Positions 9,130-18,350 of a stretch of DNA of 52,701 bases are shown piece after piece; position 1 is the first letter of the stretch; the number at the start of each line of letters is the position of its first letter. The stretch comes from an uncultured Mollicutes bacterium. GTDB taxonomy: Bacteria; Bacillota_I; Bacilli_A; RF39; UBA660. A program made the position numbers and the translations under genes. The DNA is taken from positions 1-52,701 of the forward strand of contig CAMMVQ010000006.1 in assembly GCA_946500425.1 (NCBI GenBank). Reading direction: 5' to 3'. The notes below the pieces were generated by a model. That model was not told the DNA's origin. It saw nothing but the letters and a program-made list of their open reading frames with translations, and did no database searches.

Positions 9130-11014
9130 TTAAAACACCCTCGCTTTCATTTTTACCATTATCAACATAAATAACCTTTCCATCATAATTATAATACTCA
9201 TTTTTAAGTATTATATAATTATCATGTGCTTCATAATCCATCTTAAAAGAAGCAAGGTTTATCTCGGACATTGATTCCGTTGTAATAAGTAAATCATCAA
9301 GGTCCGTTGAAGTTTTTATAACACCATAACTTGAATTAAATTCTACGTCGTTATAAAAAGTCTTATTAACCCTTTTTCCTTTAGAATTATAAAGAGCATA
9401 CTTATTATCTTCTCTTACCGCATAAAAAACGTTCTGGGAATTTGCCACGGTATTCATTTTAGCGTTTGAAGGAGCCATCTTAACGTTTTCGTTTTTAAAA
9501 TCAATTATTATTTTACCATTTTTATTAATGACACCATAACCTGATTCTTTCTTAGCGATGGCATCTCCATACTCATCAAATTCCCCCGCTTCTACGTAAC
9601 GGTCCTCACTAATTAAACTACCATTTTCGTTTAAATATCCAAAGCTTCCATCACTAAAAGTTACAATAGCTATTCCGTTATTAAAGCCCTTATACATTCT
9701 AAAAGAGTCATCAATGGTTTTGAATACTTCTCCGTTTTTAACCATTACCACGGAATTTGTGTTTCTCCGATAATTATGAACGTTATAGCAAAAAACGTTT
9801 TCACCTTCAAAAGCATCATCTACTAATAATCCCTTATTTAACTGTTCTAATGACTTAGTACTGATAAACTCATACTCATAATCACTGTTAATTGCCTTTA
9901 AAACTCCGGCTTTAACCGAATGAATAGAAAGACTAGTATAATCATCCGACTCTACTAAAACCTTATTATTCTGTACGTACATATATTTTTTTGATCCATC
10001 GGAGTTAGTCTCATAAAAAACGTTGTTTTCTTCAGGTGTAATCTCATTTAAAGTGGGTGATGAAACAACGCTTCCATCTTCCATGTTTATTATTTGGGAT
10101 GAAGAATTAACCTTTACAACCCCATACGCCGTAACGTCTTCATTAACAATAGAAGCCTTAAAATCAATGCTCTTATCATCACTGTCGGTTAATTTATACT
10201 TATATATTTCTTTACCTTCTTGGTTTATTATCCCAACTTCATTTCCTTTTGAATAAGCGTATACCGGATTCAAATAAGAAATGGTATCATATTCAAACTT
10301 AGCTTTTTCTTCTAAATCAGCACTTAGTATTCCATACTTAAGTCCACTTTTAGTAACTTTTGATGCTATTATGTCTTCACCAGCACGATAAATTGAAAAA
10401 TAAGTTCCGGTAGGTGCTACTACCTTACCACCTTTATCTATTATAAGCGGTAAATTAGATGAATCCTTTACGATTGCATAACCTCTAACAAAATTTTCTC
10501 CATAAGAATATTTTGGATTAGCTATTTTTTTACCAGTGTAATCAATGTAGCCATATTTCTCGTTTTGAACTATCCTAATTGGCTGATTATCACTTGCATA
10601 GACCCTTAAATTATTTAAGGTATCACCTGTTCTTGTGATAAAGAACTCAAAACCAATTAACATTAAAATTATCACATAAAGCATTGCTTTATGCACTATT
10701 TTTCTTGTTTTAGCACTTTTAATGTTAAAGTCCTTAATTGAGGGTTTATATTCATCTAATTTTTCTTGAGAAGCTTCTATCTCCATACTTTTTTCACTAC
10801 TAACGTGCTCTAATAAATTGTCTAGCTGGGTGCTTTCCTCCGGGTTTTTTGGGGTTTTATCTGGAATGTCAATAAAGTCAAGCATTTCTTCTATTTGGTT
10901 AGAAACTTCTTTATCAGCTTCAAAATCAAGCATTTCCGCATCTTCATTTATGCCTTCTACATCATCATCAAAACCAAGCGTTTCTACTTCTTCTTGCTGT
11001 TTTTTATCCATCAT
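9122..11014 (-). CDS. WG-repeat, single-TM surface protein
   Basis: 630 aa; repeats such as EKYGYIDYTGKKIANPKYSYG, SFGYLNENGSLISEDRYVEAGEF, SGYGVINKNGKIII. Confidence 0.8.
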   Translation of the reverse strand: MMDKKQQEEVETLGFDDDVEGINEDAEMLDFEADKEVSNQIEEMLDFIDIPDKTPKNPEESTQLDNLLEHVSSEKSMEIEASQEKLDEYKPSIKDFNIKSAKTRKIVHKAMLYVIILMLIGFEFFITRTGDTLNNLRVYASDNQPIRIVQNEKYGYIDYTGKKIANPKYSYGENFVRGYAIVKDSSNLPLIIDKGGKVVAPTGTYFSIYRAGEDIIASKVTKSGLKYGILSADLEEKAKFEYDTISYLNPVYAYSKGNEVGIINQEGKEIYKYKLTDSDDKSIDFKASIVNEDVTAYGVVKVNSSSQIINMEDGSVVSSPTLNEITPEENNVFYETNSDGSKKYMYVQNNKVLVESDDYTSLSIHSVKAGVLKAINSDYEYEFISTKSLEQLNKGLLVDDAFEGENVFCYNVHNYRRNTNSVVMVKNGEVFKTIDDSFRMYKGFNNGIAIVTFSDGSFGYLNENGSLISEDRYVEAGEFDEYGDAIAKKESGYGVINKNGKIIIDFKNENVKMAPSNAKMNTVANSQNVFYAVREDNKYALYNSKGKRVNKTFYNDVEFNSSYGVIKTSTDLDDLLITTESMSEINLASFKMDYEAHDNYIILKNEYYNYDGKVIYVDNGKNESEGVLNE

Positions 11015-11132
11015 ACCCCTCCTTCCCCTAGCTAACTATCTAAGATAATTTTATAATAATTATAAAGAAAACACAAGGAAGAATAAAAATATTTTAAAGT
11101 CTATGTAAAAAACATTGGAATATTTCCAATGC

Positions 11133-11498
11133 TTATGGCCTTATGGTTGGAGTTGGTCTATCGTCAAAAGCATATTGTTCATATTTGGTGTTTTTAGAAA
11201 TAGATATACTAGTTATTTTATTAGTTTGTCCCGGATTCAAATCAAATGCATAAATTCCTATGTTCTCAACATTATCTGGTATGTATAGTTCTCCTTCTAA
11301 ATCTTCACAAAGTTGGAAAGCCTGGTCACCTATCGTTCTTACACCATTCCCAAATGTTATCGAAGTTATTCTGGTAACCGAAAAAGCACTATCACCTATA
11401 TTTATCACGCTATTCGGTATTACTAATGCTCCTGAAATTCCACTTGTCTCAAATGCAAAATCACCTATTTCTTCTAAATTTTCTGGCAATTTTAATTT
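11133..11498 (-). pseudogene. 5'-truncated BspA-like leucine-rich-repeat protein remnant
   Basis: LRR_5 repeats (LVIPNSVINIGDSAF, LYIPDNVENIGIYAF); frame interrupted upstream by TAG; resembles the C terminus of 37344..38633; downstream terminator hairpin retained near 11112-11134. Confidence 0.65.
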
Positions 11499-11595
11499 CC
11501 CCTCTATTGTCTACTTTCACTTGAAAAAAAGCTAAATTGTAGTGTTACAATTGATGTGACACTAAAGAAAACAAGTGTAAATTCATCATTTTCAA

Positions 11596-11624
11596 TTGAT
11601 ATTTATTTTATTTTTGGATATAAT
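11596..11624 (+). promoter_or_regulatory. Consensus promoter for plus-strand small RNA (copy A)
   Basis: TTGATA-17 nt-TATAAT. Confidence 0.75.
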
Positions 11625-11630
11625 TTATTT

Positions 11631-11710
11631 AGAGAGGGCAACTACTAGTTGTTTTCCAATATGGTTATTGAAAAGCAGAGCTAGTTTTTAACAACTAACT
11701 CTGCTTTTCT
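11631..11710 (+). ncRNA. Putative antitoxin small RNA (copy A)
   Basis: Starts about 7 nt after TATAAT; 5' hairpin CAACT-act-AGTTG and terminator hairpin AGCAGAGCTAGTT..AACTAACTCTGCT + TTTT. Confidence 0.55.
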
Positions 11711-11799
11711 TATTTATAGATAATAACCATTACGATTACTATTATAAGTAATATGATGATTAATTTAGGTGTAAACTTTATTTCAAACTTAAACCTCAT
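11710..11799 (-). CDS. 29-aa single-TM putative toxin peptide (copy A): MRFKFEIKFTPKLIIILLIIVIVMVIIYK
   Basis: SD GGGTGA upstream of ATG; conserved in sequence and position with 49137..49226. Confidence 0.6.
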   Translation of the reverse strand: MRFKFEIKFTPKLIIILLIIVIVMVIIYK

Positions 11800-11943
11800 A
11801 AACATCACCCGCTTTCTACTCTTTTTTCAAAGTCTAAAAAACGGAAAACAAAGCTAGTCTTTTGTTACCCTCATTTTAATTATTAAACATATATTTTAAA
11901 AAGCACTCGCTTGCAATAAAAAAAGAAAGACAATTTTGTCTTT

Positions 11944-13212
11944 CTATTCTTTAAACTCAAATATCATATCCATTATCTGAACCCTATCGCCAGGTTTAGC
12001 TCCCATTTCAACTAATTTTTCGTCAATCCCCATGGCTTTTAATTTTCTTGCAAACCTTCTTGCCCCCTCATCCGTAAACTTAGTCATCTTAAACAATTTT
12101 TCTACTTCTTTTCCTTTTACAACGTAAATGTCATTATCACGAACGATAGTAAATGGCTGTTCCTTTTTAAATTTATATAATACGTGTGATTCAAAAGTTT
12201 CTTCTTTAAATAAAGGTTCCTTTTCTACTTTATCTAATTCATTTGCTATCGCAACTAACGCTTTATCAACCCCTTCATTTTTTATTGCACTTATTTCATA
12301 AACCGGCAAGTTATACTTAGCTTTAAATCTCTTTAAATTTTCTTTAGCTTCTTCTAAATCCATTTTATTAGCAATAATAACTTGAGGTTTTTTTATTAGT
12401 TTCTCGTCAAAATCCTTTAGCTCTTTATTTATAATTTCATAATCTTCTAATGGGTCGCGTCCTTCTAGGCCACTCATGTCAATTATGTGTGCTATTACCC
12501 TGGTTCTTTGAACGTGTTTTAAAAACTTATCTCCTAAGCCTTCTCCCAAGGATGCGCCCTTAATTAATCCTGGTAAATCAGCCGCAACAAAAGTTCTTCC
12601 ATCCTTAACTCTTACTACCCCTAAATTAGGAGTCAAAGTAGTAAAATGATATGCTGCTATCTTAGGTTTTGAAGCCGATATTTTAGATAGTAAAGTTGAC
12701 TTTCCAACCGAAGGCATACCAACAAAACCAACGTCCGCAAGTAATCTTAATTCTACTTTTAAAGTCTTTTCTTCACCCGGTTCTCCTTTTTCAGAAAAAT
12801 CAGGTGCTGGATTAGAAGGAGTTGCAAAAGCGGTGTTACCACGACCACCTCTTCCACCTTTTGCGACTACTACCTCGTCATTTTCCTTTGTTAAATCAGC
12901 AATTATAAAACCAGTATCCATATCTTTTATCGTTGTACCAACCGGAACTTTTATAATGACATCTTCGGCACCACGACCATTTTTATTCTTACCAGAACCA
13001 TTAGCACCCTTAGGAGCCTTGATTAATTTATTATATCTTAAATCAAGTAACGTTCTAAGCCCTAAATCAGTTTTAAAGATAATGCTTGCGCCTTTTCCTC
13101 CGTTTCCACCAAAAGGTCCCCCGTCAGGAATAAACTTTTCTCTTCTAAAAGCGGTACAACCATCACCACCATTTCCTGCTTTAACTTTTATTATAACCTC
13201 ATCAACAAACAT
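11944..13212 (-). CDS. obgE: Obg family GTPase
   Basis: Obg Gly-rich fold (GGDGCTAFRREKFIPDGGPFGGNGG), GMPSVGKST, DLPGLIKGAS, NKMD. Confidence 0.95.
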   Translation of the reverse strand: MFVDEVIIKVKAGNGGDGCTAFRREKFIPDGGPFGGNGGKGASIIFKTDLGLRTLLDLRYNKLIKAPKGANGSGKNKNGRGAEDVIIKVPVGTTIKDMDTGFIIADLTKENDEVVVAKGGRGGRGNTAFATPSNPAPDFSEKGEPGEEKTLKVELRLLADVGFVGMPSVGKSTLLSKISASKPKIAAYHFTTLTPNLGVVRVKDGRTFVAADLPGLIKGASLGEGLGDKFLKHVQRTRVIAHIIDMSGLEGRDPLEDYEIINKELKDFDEKLIKKPQVIIANKMDLEEAKENLKRFKAKYNLPVYEISAIKNEGVDKALVAIANELDKVEKEPLFKEETFESHVLYKFKKEQPFTIVRDNDIYVVKGKEVEKLFKMTKFTDEGARRFARKLKAMGIDEKLVEMGAKPGDRVQIMDMIFEFKE

Positions 13213-13237
13213 TACTAACACCTCTTTTCATTTGCGG

Positions 13238-13876
13238 TTAGCCCTTAAAACTAGCTTCTAAATAATATATCGTCCGGTGCTCTTTAAAATAATTCTTTTC
13301 AAAATCCGTCATAACATTTTTAATTTTACGCTCATCGTTATGTAAATCTAAACTTACAACGTCAAATGAGTACCAGTATTTACTTAAACTTTCTAAAGCA
13401 GATGAAAACAATATCTTATTATCAGTCTTTAATATTATGTGCTTATGCTTTTTAAAAATTCTATCATATAACTTTAAATAGCCTTCATGGGTAAACCTTT
13501 TCTTCTCATCTTGTCTTTTTGGCCATGGTTCAGAAAAAGTTAGGTATATCGTATCTATTTCCTTACCAAAAAAGTTAGCAATTTCTTTAGCGTCCGCACA
13601 GATAAGTCTTAGGTTATCTATTTTATCATTTTTAATATTGTTTACCGCGGTTGCTGTTTGTGATTTATCAAGCTCCAATCCAACGTAGTTAACGTTAGGA
13701 TGTTTTTTAGCCATTTCAATAATAAAACTTCCTCTTCCCATACCAAGTTCTAGACAAATCGGATTATTGTTGTTAAAAACCGTGTTCCATTTTCCTTTAT
13801 ACCGTTCTGGATTCTTAATAAGATACTTACTATTATCTAATATTTCATTAGCGTTTTTTACAACATTATAACGCAT
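13238..13876 (-). CDS. trmB: tRNA (guanine-N7)-methyltransferase
   Basis: ELGMGRGSFI, FSEPWPKRQDEKKRFT. Confidence 0.92.
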   Translation of the reverse strand: MRYNVVKNANEILDNSKYLIKNPERYKGKWNTVFNNNNPICLELGMGRGSFIIEMAKKHPNVNYVGLELDKSQTATAVNNIKNDKIDNLRLICADAKEIANFFGKEIDTIYLTFSEPWPKRQDEKKRFTHEGYLKLYDRIFKKHKHIILKTDNKILFSSALESLSKYWYSFDVVSLDLHNDERKIKNVMTDFEKNYFKEHRTIYYLEASFKG

Positions 13877-13955
13877 AATTTCACCTCACTTAAAGAATTT
13901 TATCATATTTTCTAAAAAAAACATAGTGCAAAAAAATAATTCTAACATAGTAGAA

Positions 13956-14237
13956 TTATTTTTCGATGTAAACACTAACTTGTTTCTTATCTTTACCCTT
14001 ACGTTCAAATTTAACATAACCTGTAATTAACGCATATAAAGTATGGTCTTTTCCCATTCCTACGTTTTTACCAGGATAAATTTTCGTTCCTCTTTGACGA
14101 TAGATAATTGAACCTGCTGGAATTAGTTCTCCATCCGCTACTTTAGCACCTAATCTACGTCCAGCACTATCACGTCCGTTGTGGGTAGAACCTTGTGCTT
14201 TTACGTGTGCAAATAATTGGATTTGTAACTTAATCAT
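13956..14237 (-). CDS. rpmA: 50S ribosomal protein L27 with cleavable N-terminal extension
   Basis: [32 protein letters not shown]; extension resembles the Prp cleavage motif. Confidence 0.93.
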   Translation of the reverse strand: MIKLQIQLFAHVKAQGSTHNGRDSAGRRLGAKVADGELIPAGSIIYRQRGTKIYPGKNVGMGKDHTLYALITGYVKFERKGKDKKQVSVYIEK

Positions 14238-14253
14238 AAGTTTTGCCTCCCAT

Positions 14254-14556
14254 CTATAGAATTTTGATATTTTTTTCATAATCTCTTTCAAGTTCTTGTA
14301 ACATTTCTTTCATGTTTTCAAAAATCTTGTTAATTACTTCATCTTGTTTTAACACTTGGGCATCTATTAAACCTTCCTTGTTAATCACCTTAACCGCATT
14401 TTCATCTAATTTAAGTGCCATGTTAAGGCTTGTTATAACAACCGAACTTACCGCAGCACAAACGATGTCCTTACCACGAACATCATATCCCGCATGCCCA
14501 GTTACTTTAAAACCCGTTATAAAGTTACCTTCGTAACTCATTTTCACTTTAATCAT
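14254..14556 (-). CDS. prp: Ribosomal-processing cysteine protease Prp
   Basis: GHAGYD...[10 protein letters not shown]; located between rplU and rpmA. Confidence 0.9.
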   Translation of the reverse strand: MIKVKMSYEGNFITGFKVTGHAGYDVRGKDIVCAAVSSVVITSLNMALKLDENAVKVINKEGLIDAQVLKQDEVINKIFENMKEMLQELERDYEKNIKIL

Positions 14557-14570
14557 GATACGTTCCTTAA

Positions 14571-14870
14571 CTAAGCATTAATTTTAGTAATCGTAAGCTT
14601 AGTGTATGGTTGACGGTGTCCTTGCTTCTTGTGAGAGCTTTTCTTTGGTAAATACTTAAAGATAACAATCTTCTTTTGTTTACCATGCTTTTCTACTTTA
14701 GCCTCTACGCTAGCACCCTTTACGTACGGAGTACCAACCTTGTTATCTACCATGATAACCTTATCAAAGGTATGAGTTTTTCCAGCTTCTTCATCTAACT
14801 TTTCAACGTAGATAACAGAGCCTTCTTCAACACGGTATTGCTTTCCACCAGTTTCAATAACTGCTTTCAT
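14571..14870 (-). CDS. rplU: 50S ribosomal protein L21
   Basis: [25 protein letters not shown]. Confidence 0.96.
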   Translation of the reverse strand: MKAVIETGGKQYRVEEGSVIYVEKLDEEAGKTHTFDKVIMVDNKVGTPYVKGASVEAKVEKHGKQKKIVIFKYLPKKSSHKKQGHRQPYTKLTITKINA

Positions 14871-14874
14871 AATT

Positions 14875-14998
14875 ATTCCTCCTTCTCATATAATAGACTC
14901 ACCATTAAGGTACATAATTGTTTGCTTTTAAACCTTTTCTGTGTGGTTGAAGAACAAGAAGTTCATTCAAACGTATTAATTCTAACATACTATAACGT
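14875..14998 (-). ncRNA. L21 leader-like structured 5' UTR
   Basis: About 125-nt untranslated leader of rplU containing ..TTAATGGTGAGTCTATTATATGAGAAGGAGG, resembling Firmicute L21 leaders. Confidence 0.5.
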
Positions 14999-14999
14999 A

Positions 15000-15803
15000 T
15001 TAGTCAAATCTTTTTGCTAATATCTTATCTTCTAACACATAATGATTATCCTTTACGTAATAATGTTTTTTTTGCCTCATAAAGTTACATATTTTTCCTT
15101 TCTTAAGAAGCTTATACTTTTTAAAACGTACTTTCTTTTCATACCTTTCAAATAAGAAACGATTAAATAAATAAGGAATATTTTTATGGTATTCAATTAA
15201 TTTTGACATTACAAAAAACATTATCATAACGTAGTTATACTCCAATTTCACCTTGGCGTTTAGCATTATAATAAACGTTAAGATAACCGTTAAAAAAGAC
15301 ACGTAATTAATTATTTTTAATGACTTTTTATACGGTAAAAACACGTTTAAAATAACTGATAACACCTTTGAACCATCAAGCGGATAAACGGGAAGAAGAT
15401 TAAATAATAAGATTGCATAATGGTATTTTCTTATCATTAAAATGGTATCAAAATCAATTATGTTAGCGTGGTTTAAAAACAACATAACAAAATAAAATAA
15501 ACTTTGAAAAAATATACCAGATAACGCTATTATGAGTTCTTCTTTAAAAGGTTTATCAATAACCTCGTCATAAGTTATGAAACCACCACATACACCAATT
15601 TCTATTTTCTCTATCTTCCAACCATAATAAAAAGATAATAACCCGTGTCCTATTTCATGAATTATTATTATCAAAAAAAACGAAATAACATCCCTAAAAA
15701 GTCCAGAAATAAAAGAAAGAAAAATAACAAAAATCAAAAAAGAAGAAACGTGTATCTTTTTAAATATACTCTTCATATGATAAATATTTATCATCCTTTT
15801 CAA
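15000..15803 (-). CDS. spoIVFB: SpoIVFB-like site-2 metalloprotease (pro-sigma-K processing)
   Basis: HEIGHGLLS and LLPVYPLDGSKVLS motifs; adjacent to rplU as in Bacillus. Confidence 0.85.
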   Translation of the reverse strand: MKRMINIYHMKSIFKKIHVSSFLIFVIFLSFISGLFRDVISFFLIIIIHEIGHGLLSFYYGWKIEKIEIGVCGGFITYDEVIDKPFKEELIIALSGIFFQSLFYFVMLFLNHANIIDFDTILMIRKYHYAILLFNLLPVYPLDGSKVLSVILNVFLPYKKSLKIINYVSFLTVILTFIIMLNAKVKLEYNYVMIMFFVMSKLIEYHKNIPYLFNRFLFERYEKKVRFKKYKLLKKGKICNFMRQKKHYYVKDNHYVLEDKILAKRFD

Positions 15804-16377
15804 ATATCAAATATAATTCCTTGTTACTTTCTCCAACTAATTGTCCCTTATCTACGTAATCATATAATTTAACATCTACACTATTTAACTTACCATACGT
15901 TATACTAAGACCATTTTTATCCTGAATGGTAATTAAGTTATCATAAGTTTCATTCTTTTTTACCGCGGTTACAATTCCACCTTTTATTGCGGGAACCGAA
16001 TAATTACTCGTAACCGTTAAAATGTATCCATTATTTTCTTTTTTAATATCATTATAAGTAATTGTCTCGTTAGATACCATTTTAGTTTTTTCATCAAAAG
16101 TGTTCTTAAAAGGAATAACATCTCCTAAATATTTATTATAAACATCATAAATACGAGCGAAAGAAATGGTGTTTTTATATACTATTTTTTTAAAGTTTTC
16201 TTTGTTATCATCACTTTGTTTTACGTAAATTAAGGCTCCTAAAAACAATATTATAACCAATAAAGCCTTAACAAACATCGTAAAACCAAACCTCCAAAGC
16301 AAGCTTGATTGTTTCTCTTCTTTTTTCTTGTTTTTCATTCTTCTTTTAAAATCTTCTTTTTTTTCCATCATGTGCAT
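15760..16377 (-). CDS. spoIVFA: SpoIVFA-like M23-fold regulatory protein
   Basis: Single TM plus degenerate LytM-like domain; upstream of and overlapping spoIVFB. Confidence 0.7.
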   Translation of the reverse strand: MHMMEKKEDFKRRMKNKKKEEKQSSLLWRFGFTMFVKALLVIILFLGALIYVKQSDDNKENFKKIVYKNTISFARIYDVYNKYLGDVIPFKNTFDEKTKMVSNETITYNDIKKENNGYILTVTSNYSVPAIKGGIVTAVKKNETYDNLITIQDKNGLSITYGKLNSVDVKLYDYVDKGQLVGESNKELYLIFEKDDKYLSYEEYI

Positions 16378-16385
16378 TCACCTAT

Positions 16386-16877
16386 TTAAAAATATGAACG
16401 TTTTTTTCTTCTATTACTAATTATCTTTTTTAATCCAATAAAAATAAAGTACATAAAAGTAAAATAAATGGTGTTGATAGCTACCCCACCTAGTATTTTA
16501 TTAAATAACAACAAAGGGTTTTGTGGCACGTATAAAAACGTAAACAAATAAAAAAATAAAACGTACGTTAATGATAAAACATAATACAAAAATAAGTTTT
16601 TAATAAAAAAGGCATCAGCGTTAGTTATTATCCTTGCCAAGTAACCAATAAATAAGAATATAAACCCGTCCAACACAATGGTGTTCATGTATGTTAAATC
16701 GTATATTATGCCAACAATAAAAAGAAGCAAATAATACTTGTTATCATCTATGTTAAACATGCTACCAATTAGTATTATGGCAATTATGAATAGCGGAAAA
16801 AAATTACTTAAAAGACTAGGAATAATTGACTCTAGAAAAAAAGAAATAACCATCAAGATAATTAGCAAAAAAATCAT
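16386..16877 (-). CDS. mreD: Rod shape-determining protein MreD
   Basis: 163-aa multi-TM; overlaps mreC stop. Confidence 0.8.
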   Translation of the reverse strand: MIFLLIILMVISFFLESIIPSLLSNFFPLFIIAIILIGSMFNIDDNKYYLLLFIVGIIYDLTYMNTIVLDGFIFLFIGYLARIITNADAFFIKNLFLYYVLSLTYVLFFYLFTFLYVPQNPLLLFNKILGGVAINTIYFTFMYFIFIGLKKIISNRRKKRSYF

Positions 16878-17653
16878 TTGTTTGTCACCACCGCAACAAA
16901 AAGTAAATCATCAAAATTAACGCCAGAAGTAACCCATATTGTCTTGGATAAACCATGGTCACTTACTTCTTCCTTACTTACCTCTCCTACGTATATTCCT
17001 TTGTATACTTCATTGTCATATCCCGCTAAAACCACCTTTTTACCAACCAAGCTATTTGTTTTAGCAACCACGTCAGTCACCTTAAACATTCCCTTAGAAA
17101 CATCATAATCACTTAAAACACCAGATATATACGTTCCATCATTATCAATTAAAACCGATACCATGTTATTTTTATTAACACTAGTTAATAGTCTTACCTC
17201 GCTTATGTCTTTACCTGCCCTCGATATAAAACCAACTAATCCCGAAGGAGTAATAACCGGTAACCCCTTTTCGATGCCATCACCATAGCCCTTAGAAATG
17301 CCCACTTGATTTAAAAATGTTTTCGCAACCCGGTTAGTAACTTCCGCCGTAACGTACTTTTGGCTTACCTCTTTTAGACTTAAATTTTTTCTTAACTCGT
17401 TATTTTCTTTTTGTAAATAACTTATCTTTGAGTTTGACATTAAATCTTTAAATTCATCGTCATCATAAAGTTTATCAATAAAATACTCGTTCACCTTGCT
17501 AACCATGTTTTTTAAACCGGTTTCAATAAACAAAAAACGTCTATTAGATAACGCAAAAAATGATGAGATAAATAGTAAAAATATTAATATCACTATAAAA
17601 ATCATCGTGTGTTTTTTTCTTTTGTTAGTTTTTCCATTTATGTTTTTTCTCAT
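16874..17653 (-). CDS. mreC: Rod shape-determining protein MreC
   Basis: TM + coiled coil (YLQKENNELRKNL) + GLPVITPSGLVGFI. Confidence 0.9.
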   Translation of the reverse strand: MRKNINGKTNKRKKHTMIFIVILIFLLFISSFFALSNRRFLFIETGLKNMVSKVNEYFIDKLYDDDEFKDLMSNSKISYLQKENNELRKNLSLKEVSQKYVTAEVTNRVAKTFLNQVGISKGYGDGIEKGLPVITPSGLVGFISRAGKDISEVRLLTSVNKNNMVSVLIDNDGTYISGVLSDYDVSKGMFKVTDVVAKTNSLVGKKVVLAGYDNEVYKGIYVGEVSKEEVSDHGLSKTIWVTSGVNFDDLLFVAVVTNK

Positions 17654-17657
17654 TTTT

Positions 17658-18350
17658 TCACCTGTTTAAAGCATTATTTTCATAAAAACTATAGTAGTTA
17701 TTGTCTCCTATAATAATGTGGTCTATTACCGGAATTCCCTGTATTAATCCTATCTTCACTAATTGATTGGTAATGTTTATGTCTTCACTAGAAGGAATAA
17801 CGTTTCCTGACGGATGATTATGAATGCATATTATGTACGCCGCCGAACATAAATACGCTTCTTTAAATATTTCTCTTGGGTGAACCAAACTTCTGTTTAA
17901 AGTCCCCTTAAATAAAAGTTTCTTATCAATTAACATTTTATTTTGGTTCAAGTAAAGACAGTAAAAATACTCCTGATTTAATCCCGCTAGCTCCGATTTA
18001 AAATGTCTATATATTTTTTCCGCGCTATTACACCTTAAATCTCTTTCTAACGCTTTACTTTCATAAACCCTTCTTCCAAGTTCGAGGGCCGCTAAAAACT
18101 CAATTGCCTTAACCGCTCCTATTCCGTTTATTTCAATTAGTTTACTTAATGATAATTTTTTTAAATCACTAACGTCATTTACGAGTTTTAGCACTTCAGA
18201 AGCCAAATACTTAGATGAAAAATCTCTCGTTCCAGTTTTTAAAATAATAGCAATTAAATCCTCGGTAGATAAGTTTCTAGCACCATACTTAACAAGTCTT
18301 TCCCTGGGCCTTTCATCAAGGGGAACCTCCTTTATCAAAACACTATTCAT
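17658..18350 (-). CDS. radC: RadC/MPN family protein
   Basis: DERPRERLVKYGARNLSTEDLIAIIL, HNHPSGNVIPSSED. Confidence 0.94.
   Translation of the reverse strand: MNSVLIKEVPLDERPRERLVKYGARNLSTEDLIAIILKTGTRDFSSKYLASEVLKLVNDVSDLKKLSLSKLIEINGIGAVKAIEFLAALELGRRVYESKALERDLRCNSAEKIYRHFKSELAGLNQEYFYCLYLNQNKMLIDKKLLFKGTLNRSLVHPREIFKEAYLCSAAYIICIHNHPSGNVIPSSEDINITNQLVKIGLIQGIPVIDHIIIGDNNYYSFYENNALNR

Larger units (their letters stand above)
11590..11900. other. Candidate type I toxin-antitoxin locus, copy A
   Basis: 29-aa TM peptide ORF on minus strand converging with a plus-strand sRNA unit; homologous to 49005..49330. Confidence 0.6.

Noticed and set aside
12833-13261. 142-aa plus-strand ORF
   Set aside because: Antisense to obg, low-complexity Pro/Phe-rich translation; shadow ORF of a well-supported gene
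14838-15020. 60-aa plus-strand ORF over the rplU leader
   Set aside because: Region better explained as a structured L21 leader on the minus strand
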